NCBI GenBank assembly: GCA_900313015.1
Contig: OMPR01000007.1
Location: 1-42,348, forward strand
From: Rhodobacteraceae bacterium EL53
GTDB taxonomy: Bacteria > Pseudomonadota > Alphaproteobacteria > Rhodobacterales > Rhodobacteraceae
Direction: 5' to 3'
DNA length: 42,348 nt
Shown here in pieces: positions 36,463 to 42,348 of the stretch. Made by a program: the position numbers and the translations under genes. The notes below the pieces were generated by a model, which saw only the letters and a program-made list of their open reading frames with translations, was not told where the DNA came from and searched no databases. How positions within the stretch are numbered: the stretch's first letter is position 1; each line of letters opens with the position of its first letter.

Positions 36463-36762
36463 ACCGCACTTGTCTACAAACTTGATTAAACCAGCTTACG
36501 TCCCCCCAAAACGCCACAGAAGTTGGAATTTCCTCTGACATCGTAAACCGCGGCTGGCTGGGGGCTGAATAGAAAGCCAGACCTCGCGTCCTGGCAGATG
36601 GGGTTGCCGTTTGATGTTTCATCGGTGTCTTCGAGAACACCCACCCAAATCGAAAGCGCACACCACGCCGCACAAACCGTAACGCAGGTCAGCAATGGCG
36701 GCATTGATGCCCCCTTCATGCTCAGAGACTTTAGAAAACAGCACTTCAAGACTCAGTCTGTT
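36463..36762. other. Gap between convergent wecC and a GT2 gene
   Basis: 300 bases with several short open frames on both strands but none with a family match or good ribosome binding site. I see no T-tract terminator or RNA gene in it. Confidence 0.5.
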
Positions 36763-37560
36763 TTACCGAAAATGATTTTGCGGTTGACCCATCGCAAACC
36801 GCACGGCGGCCCCAACACTGCCCAAGCGGTGGCGGTGACGCAAGGCGTATACCATCCGCAACAACGGCGCCCACAGACCAAACACCCGCGTTAACAGCAT
36901 TTGGCGTGCCGCCAGCAGATCCGGGTCGCTCCAATTCTCTCCGGTGCTAGCATGAGGATGAGATCCGGTCACTGTGGGAAAGGATCTCCCCTTTAGTCCA
37001 GCCTTCAGCATATCGGTAACAAAGGCGTACTCTTCGCCGAGCGGATAGCGCGCACCCACCCCAAAGTTCGGATCGAACCAAACACCCGCCCGTGTCACGT
37101 CATGGTTGCGCACCATCAATTCCGGCGCGCAGATCCGTCCAGAGTTGAACCATCCCAAACGATGAATTCTGGACCGCACCCCGCGCCGGGGCAAGCGTTC
37201 CTGCCGCCACCCAGCTGCCCACGTCAGATCCGGAGCCTGCTCCAGCGCAGTTCGTAACGCGAGGATACCCTTGGGGTCCAAATCCAGATCATCATCTGAA
37301 AACAGCACGAAAGGCCCCTCAGCCAAAGCAAGGGCCGCGTTGCGGCTGTTAGACAAACCCATGGTTTCAATCGCTTCGACCCGCACATCATCCCGCATCG
37401 AAGGCATCAACGCCTCCGACACCGGGTTCTGCACCAGAACAAGGTAGTTAATCCCTGCCACAGGCGCAGGCAGGGACAAAGACGAGACCCGATGACCCAG
37501 CGTCGAAACGGCCACCGTAACCGATGCCCCGCATGAAGGCTGTTCATCCATCATAAACAT
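36763..37560 (-). CDS. Family 2-like glycosyltransferase
   Basis: 265 residues with a GT-A-like fold: VTVAVSTLGHRVSSLSLP at the N-terminus, ETMGLSNSRNAALALAEGPF, and VLFSDDDLDLDP (about residue 90), the metal- and nucleotide-binding Asp motif. It ends with FGLWAPLLRMVYALRHRHR, which could sit at the membrane. AGGAAG lies upstream of the ATG at 37560; in-frame ATGs two and three codons later are also possible. It is downstream of another GT2 gene by 45 bases on the same strand. It is shorter than many GT2 enzymes but has the key region. Donor and acceptor are unknown. Confidence 0.78.
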   Translation of the reverse strand: MFMMDEQPSCGASVTVAVSTLGHRVSSLSLPAPVAGINYLVLVQNPVSEALMPSMRDDVRVEAIETMGLSNSRNAALALAEGPFVLFSDDDLDLDPKGILALRTALEQAPDLTWAAGWRQERLPRRGVRSRIHRLGWFNSGRICAPELMVRNHDVTRAGVWFDPNFGVGARYPLGEEYAFVTDMLKAGLKGRSFPTVTGSHPHASTGENWSDPDLLAARQMLLTRVFGLWAPLLRMVYALRHRHRLGSVGAAVRFAMGQPQNHFR

Positions 37561-37605
37561 AGCTTCCTGTTTGCCATCATTCTTGTTCCTGGTCCCGTCA
37601 CGGCC

Positions 37606-38367
37606 TTACCCCCGCAGCAGACGCTTCATCAGATGATTGCTCAAGCACCAAGTGGCCACTGGACGCGACAGCCCAGCATGGTCACGGTACAACCGCCAAG
37701 TCGCCACCAACGCCCGAAACCGATTGGCCGACAGGGATCCCGGCTCGCGAAAATATTCGGCCAGCGGTTGATCCAGCCCATAGGCTGGACCGGATCGGGC
37801 CAACAGATCCAGCCAGAGCGCATAATCCTGTCGCATCTTCAAATCCGGCACTTCAACCGTGCCATACACCTCGCGATCATAAATCGCGGTCAGACAGCCA
37901 ATGACATTTCCCTGCAGCAACTGTTGTCGCGTGACAGAGAATGGCACTTGAACCTGATGCCGTCGCCCGCCGGATACCCGCCAAAATCCTGTATAGCTCA
38001 AGCCAGCCCGTTTTTCCTGCATGAAGGCCAACTGGCGCTCCAACTTTTCAGGTAACCAGGCATCATCAGCATCCAAAAAAGCGATGAACCGTCCCCCTGC
38101 CGCTTGGATGGCCCGGTTACGCGCTTGAGCTGGACCGGTGTTTTGAGGTTGCGCAAGAACACGGATCCGGGCGTCCTGAACAGCCAATTCCTGAGCTATG
38201 GCAAAGGTTTCATCCGCAGAGCCGTCATCGACAACGATCATTTCCCAATCATCAAAGCTCTGAGTCTGAACAGAGGCAACCGCCCGCGGCAAAACCTTTG
38301 CGGAATTGAAAGCAGGTGTAATGATCGAAACCAGAGGGGACGATAAAGGGGGCTTGAGGGAATTCAT
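37606..38367 (-). CDS. Family 2 glycosyltransferase
   Basis: 253 residues, a standard GT2 enzyme: PLVSIITPAFNSAKVLPRAV, then VQTQSFDDWEMIVVDDGSAD, NTGPAQARNRAIQAAGGRF and FLDADDAWLPEKLERQLAFM with the D-x-D metal site (near residue 97). The ATG at 38367 is chosen; the base before gives only a TTG extension. It is first of a two-gene minus-strand unit and divergent from pseB over 340 bases. Transfers an unknown sugar to the growing glycan at the inner membrane. Confidence 0.88.
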   Translation of the reverse strand: MNSLKPPLSSPLVSIITPAFNSAKVLPRAVASVQTQSFDDWEMIVVDDGSADETFAIAQELAVQDARIRVLAQPQNTGPAQARNRAIQAAGGRFIAFLDADDAWLPEKLERQLAFMQEKRAGLSYTGFWRVSGGRRHQVQVPFSVTRQQLLQGNVIGCLTAIYDREVYGTVEVPDLKMRQDYALWLDLLARSGPAYGLDQPLAEYFREPGSLSANRFRALVATWRLYRDHAGLSRPVATWCLSNHLMKRLLRG

Positions 38368-38707
38368 CAATGGCTCATAATATCGCTACTGTCGGCCCGG
38401 TCCTGCCTATGAACGTTCACGAGGCACTCTGTCTCTGAAAATCAAGCGTTTGAAAACTGCTGATCACCAATGACATGAAACCCAGCCACAACACAAGCCA
38501 CACACACATCTGCGCGAGCCGGCCCATCGGGCGACCCTAACGGCACTGAAATCATTACATATGGCGCGCGTAGTCTTGCAAAATGAGCGCCTCTTGCGGA
38601 AAAGGGGATGGTCGAATCACCTACGCGAACCCCAAATGGACTCTTGGGTTTGTATTATCTGGGTGTTATCGAAGCCCTCAGATTAGAATCGCATGGAAAC
38701 TTATTAA
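38368..38707. other. Divergent control region before pseB
   Basis: 340 bases between the GT2 gene and pseB. No gene. It must hold promoters for both directions, but I could not choose a convincing -35/-10 pair. A TGGC...TTGC arrangement at 38572-38590 has the wrong spacing for sigma-54. Confidence 0.5.
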
Positions 38708-39714
<1,007 letters not shown>

Positions 39715-39715
<1 letters not shown>

Positions 39716-40893
39716 TGATTCCGTACGGTCGCCAGTGGATCACGGCCGAGGATATTTCCTCGGTCGTTGATGTGCTGAAATCGGATTTTCTGACCCAGGG
39801 TCCTGCGGTCGCTACATTCGAAACCAGCATCAAAGCAGCCTGTGGCGTGTCTCACGCCCTGGCTGTCAACAGCGCGACTTCGGCCCTGCACATTGCGTGT
39901 CTGGGCCTGGGTCTTAAGCCCGGCAAACACCTGTGGACGTCCCCCATCAGCTTTGTGGCTTCGTCCAATGTTGGGCTTCTCTGCGGAGCCGAAGTCAACT
40001 TCGTCGACATCGATCCCGAAACTCTCTGCATGTGTCCCGACAAACTGGCCGAAGCGCTTGCCGCTGCGGAACAGGCCGGAACTCTGCCTCATATCGTAAT
40101 GCCGGTGCATTTCGGTGGCCAGTCCAGCGATATGAAAGCCATTCACGCTTTGTCGCAGAAATATGGCTTCCACATCATCGAAGACGCCTCTCACGCGATT
40201 GGCGCCGGCTATGATGGTGCCCGAGTTGGGGATTGTCGGTATTCCGATGCCTGTGTCTTCTCGTTCCATCCGGTCAAGATTGTGACCACCGCCGAAGGTG
40301 GTGTGGTGACAACCCAGTCGGAAGAACTGGCAACTCAGATGGATCTGCTACGGTCACATGGGGTCACCCGTAATCCGGACCTGATGACCCGCGAAGGGGA
40401 CGGCCCTTGGTATTACCAACAGGTCGAACTGGGTTTGAACTATCGGATGACCGATATGCAAGCCGCTCTTGGCGCCAGCCAGATGACTCGTTTGGACGAG
40501 TTCGTCGACCTGCGTCATACGCGTGCCGAAGCCTATGATGTGGCTTTTGCTGACATGCCAATCCAGATCCAGAAGCGTGAGCCTGAAAACCGTTCAGCAC
40601 TGCATCTCTACCCGGTCCAAATTATGGCACAGGGTGCAGATCGTCCGGTCAAACGCCGGCAGTTGTTCGAATACCTGCGCGCCAATGGCGTAGGGGTGAA
40701 TGTGCATTACATTCCGATCCACACGCAGCCCTATTACCAAAACCTGGGCTTTAGCGAAGGTCAGTTTCCGGCTGCCGAGCACTATTATGCCGGGGCCATT
40801 TCGTTGCCGCTGCACCCGCAGCTCACCGATGCGGACCATGCCCATGTCATCAATGCAGTCCGCGACGGACTCAAAGAAACAGGCCTGAGCTGA
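39715..40893 (+). CDS. pseC: UDP-4-amino-4,6-dideoxy-AltNAc transaminase
   Basis: PLP-dependent aminotransferase (DegT/DnrJ/EryC1 family) making the 4-amino sugar from the PseB product. It has 392 residues. It opens MIPYGRQWITAEDISSVVDV; NSATSALHIACLGLGLKPG is near residue 53, IIEDASHAIGA near 154, and the PLP Lys lies in FSFHPVKIVTTAEGGVV (about residue 186). QVELGLNYRMTDMQAALG and VNVHYIPIHTQPYYQ follow. Overlap with pseB means coupling. A hairpin lies after the stop, before pseF. Confidence 0.94.
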
Positions 40894-40936
40894 TCCTTCG
40901 GGGTCGGCTCGCGCCGCCGTCACATCCTTCATCCTT

Positions 40937-40973
40937 GTTGACCGCAGCAGACCAAATGATGGTTGCGGTCAAC
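40937..40973 (+). other. Strong hairpin between pseC and pseF
   Basis: GTTGACCGCA (40937-40946) pairs perfectly with TGCGGTCAAC (40964-40973), and the loop can form an inner ACCA/TGGT pair. There is no T-tract, so it is not a standard terminator. It could stabilise the upstream mRNA or tune pseF expression. Confidence 0.6.
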
Positions 40974-41044
40974 AGACGGCCCATCCCCGCACGTCCCGTT
41001 CCGGGCTCAGTTGCGGGGTCCAACCTTCAGGGGTTAGAGAGTTT

Positions 41045-41731
41045 ATGAAAATCGCCATTATTCCCGCCCGTGGGGGCAGTAAACGCATTCCACGCAAGAA
41101 CATCCGCAATTTTGGCGGTAAACCGATGATCGCCTGGCCAATTTCTGCTGCATTGGACAGTGGCCTATTCGATCGGATCATCGTTTCAACAGACGATGCA
41201 GAAATCGCCGACGTGGCCCGTGCTGCAGGTGCCGAAGTGCCCTTCATGCGCCCGGATGATATCGCCGATGATTTCAGCCCAACCCGTGCCGTGATCAACC
41301 ATGCAATCGGCGCGATCGAAAGCGACAGCGGTACCTCCGTCACACAGGCCTGCTGCATCTATGCGACGGCCGCGTTTGTGCAAGCTGACGATCTGGTCAA
41401 CGCCCACGCCCGGCTAAGCGACCATGACACCACCCGTTTTGTCTTTGCAGCGGCATCCTTTCCCCATCCGGCGCAGCGTGCCATGGTCGAAACCGGCGCT
41501 GGGGGAGTTGAAATGCTGTTCCCCGAACACGCTAAAACCCGCAGTCAGGATTTGGCAGAAACCTTTCATGATGCAGGCATGTTTTATTGGGGGCATCGGG
41601 ATGCCTTTATGGCCGAACATCCCATGTTTGGCCCTTATTCCATTCCACACCTGATGCCGCGAACCCGCACGCAAGACATTGACACGCCAGAGGACTGGGC
41701 TTTTGCAGAAGCTCTTTTTAAGCTAATTTAA
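41045..41731 (+). CDS. pseF: Pseudaminic acid cytidylyltransferase
   Basis: Activates pseudaminic acid with CTP to CMP-pseudaminic acid. 228 residues, typical. It has IIPARGGSKRIPRKNIRNFG at the N-terminus, IIVSTDDAEIADVAR, VPFMRPDDIADD and MFYWGHRDAFMAEHPMFGP, and ends with RTRTQDIDTPEDWAFAEALF. NeuA or LegF are relatives, but pseB and pseC next to it support PseF. The genes usually found with it (pseG, pseH, pseI) are not in the window; the next gene is decayed. Confidence 0.9.
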   Translation: MKIAIIPARGGSKRIPRKNIRNFGGKPMIAWPISAALDSGLFDRIIVSTDDAEIADVARAAGAEVPFMRPDDIADDFSPTRAVINHAIGAIESDSGTSVTQACCIYATAAFVQADDLVNAHARLSDHDTTRFVFAAASFPHPAQRAMVETGAGGVEMLFPEHAKTRSQDLAETFHDAGMFYWGHRDAFMAEHPMFGPYSIPHLMPRTRTQDIDTPEDWAFAEALFKLI

Positions 41732-41791
41732 TCCTGACGCCAATTTTATAATGACCGCGAATTTTCGCTATCTTTTTTGGACCAGCATCCA

Positions 41792-42009
41792 ATGACAAAA
41801 AACACGACTAAGAAAAAAACCATGACGCCCGCTTTCAGCGCTGGTTAAAAAGTAATCCGGGCGGTTCATTCTCCGAATTTTTTGACCAATACCATGTCCC
41901 CCAAATCATAGAGGGTGGGCAACACGCCTCTCTTGGTCGAAACCTGTCCACCGGAGACTGGAAGGCTTCAGGACGCGGATCTTATGGATTTGTTGTACAA
42001 ATGGCCTGA
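41792..42009 (+). pseudogene. Decayed gene after pseF, frameshifted and cut by an IS element
   Basis: An ATG at 41792 opens MTKNTTKKK and then shifts at a run of seven A (41813-41819). In the other frame the reading continues as HDARFQRWLKSNPGGSFSEF and on through GGQHASLGRNLSTGDW and GRGSYGFVVQMA, stopping at 42007-42009. One more A would join the two into a sensible N-terminus. It ends where transposase-related DNA begins. It is probably the first 65 or so residues of a broken gene of the pse operon. I do not recognise the family; a methyltransferase N-terminus is only a vague guess. Confidence 0.45.
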
Positions 42010-42348
42010 TGGTGTTCACTGTATGAATCCAGCGTTATAGCTGAGTGCGATGAGCAATTGGGCCCCTACCGACGAAGTACAAGATCAAGAACTGATCGTC
42101 TTACAACGATAGCTTGAAGCGTCGCGGGTCGTTGTCAATTTGGTTTGATCCGGAGATGGTTTGGACACCGCCACCAACCGGCACGCGCGGTCGGCAGCAG
42201 CAATTCAGTGACGCCGTCATTCAGACTTGCCTGACGCTGAAAGTCCTGTTTGGCCAGCCACTTCGACAGACATCTGGGTTCGTGAAGAGCCTGCTGCGAT
42301 TGGTCGGGCTGGATTGGACGGCGCCGGATTTCAGCACCCTTTGCCGAC
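42010..42348 (+). mobile_element. IS5-family insertion sequence, degenerate, truncated by window end
   Basis: From 42069 one frame (after correction) reads PTKYKIKN, a TGA at 42093-42095, then SSYNDSLKRRGSLSIWFDPE, FSDAVIQTCLTLKVLFGQPL and RLVGLDWTAPDFSTLC, the typical N-terminal region of an IS5-family transposase. The TGA stands where relatives have Trp. The ATG at 42050 is in another frame, so a one-base insertion also seems present. This copy therefore looks inactive unless sequence errors explain it. The left end is near 42000-42010 but no terminal repeat can be defined because the right end is outside. The DDE region is also outside. Confidence 0.75.

Noticed and set aside
36598-36894. 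Plus-strand frame of 98 codons between wecC and the GT2 gene
   Set aside because: It overlaps the 3' end of the minus-strand glycosyltransferase and shows no recognisable feature.
38572-38590. Sigma-54-like TGGC...TTGC before pseB
   Set aside because: The GG and GC elements are three bases too far apart for a -24/-12 promoter.

Overview
This window looks like one end of a contig from an alphaproteobacterium of the Rhodobacteraceae (Roseobacter group). That placement is an inference from the character of the proteins: RTX exoproteins, a YjbF/YjbH pair, a fused CysNC and alphaproteobacterial sugar-nucleotide enzymes. I could not run a database search. Almost the whole window is a cell-surface polysaccharide locus flanked by secreted RTX proteins.

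Layout. 0-3 kb holds the 3' part of a giant RTX adhesin with a homogenised 312-bp tandem repeat; its first 18 bases look like sequencing adapter. 3.3-9 kb (minus strand) has galU, then rfbC-rfbB-rfbD-rfbA-glycosyltransferase, where every junction is a 4-base ATGA overlap. 9.1-12 kb has cysD-cysNC (sulfate activation). 12-15 kb (plus) has a LuxR-type regulator and a secreted SCP/CAP-RTX protein. 15.3-18.8 kb (minus) has a hydrolase-TPR protein and gmd-fcl (GDP-fucose). 18.9-22.2 kb (minus) has a small exported YjbE-like protein with its own promoter and terminator, then YjbF lipoprotein and YjbH outer-membrane protein. 22.4-31 kb (minus) has a membrane-bound nucleotide-sugar dehydratase, glmM, a methyltransferase, two large glycosyltransferases and a small protein carrying a YPDV repeat. 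31.2-36.5 kb (plus) has a 929-residue two-enzyme glycosyltransferase with the same repeat, then wecB-wecC. 36.8-38.4 kb (minus) has two family-2 glycosyltransferases. 38.7-41.7 kb (plus) has pseB-pseC-pseF. 41.8-42.3 kb has a decayed gene cut off by a degenerate IS5-family element that runs out of the window.

Together the genes supply UDP-glucose, dTDP-L-rhamnose, GDP-L-fucose, UDP-ManNAcA, a UDP-GlcNAc-derived 4-keto-6-deoxy sugar and probably CMP-pseudaminic acid, plus at least six glycosyltransferase polypeptides (several with two catalytic modules), a methyltransferase and a YjbF/YjbH outer-membrane assembly pair. No flippase, polymerase, Wza-like exporter, sulfotransferase or type I secretion pump is present, so the window is part of a larger locus. 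The least explained items are the short repeat family shared by the two divergent genes at 30.5-34 kb, the YjbE/F/H set without YjbG, the hydrolase-TPR fusion, and the C6-AAAT-G6 palindrome over the LuxR-gene ribosome binding site.
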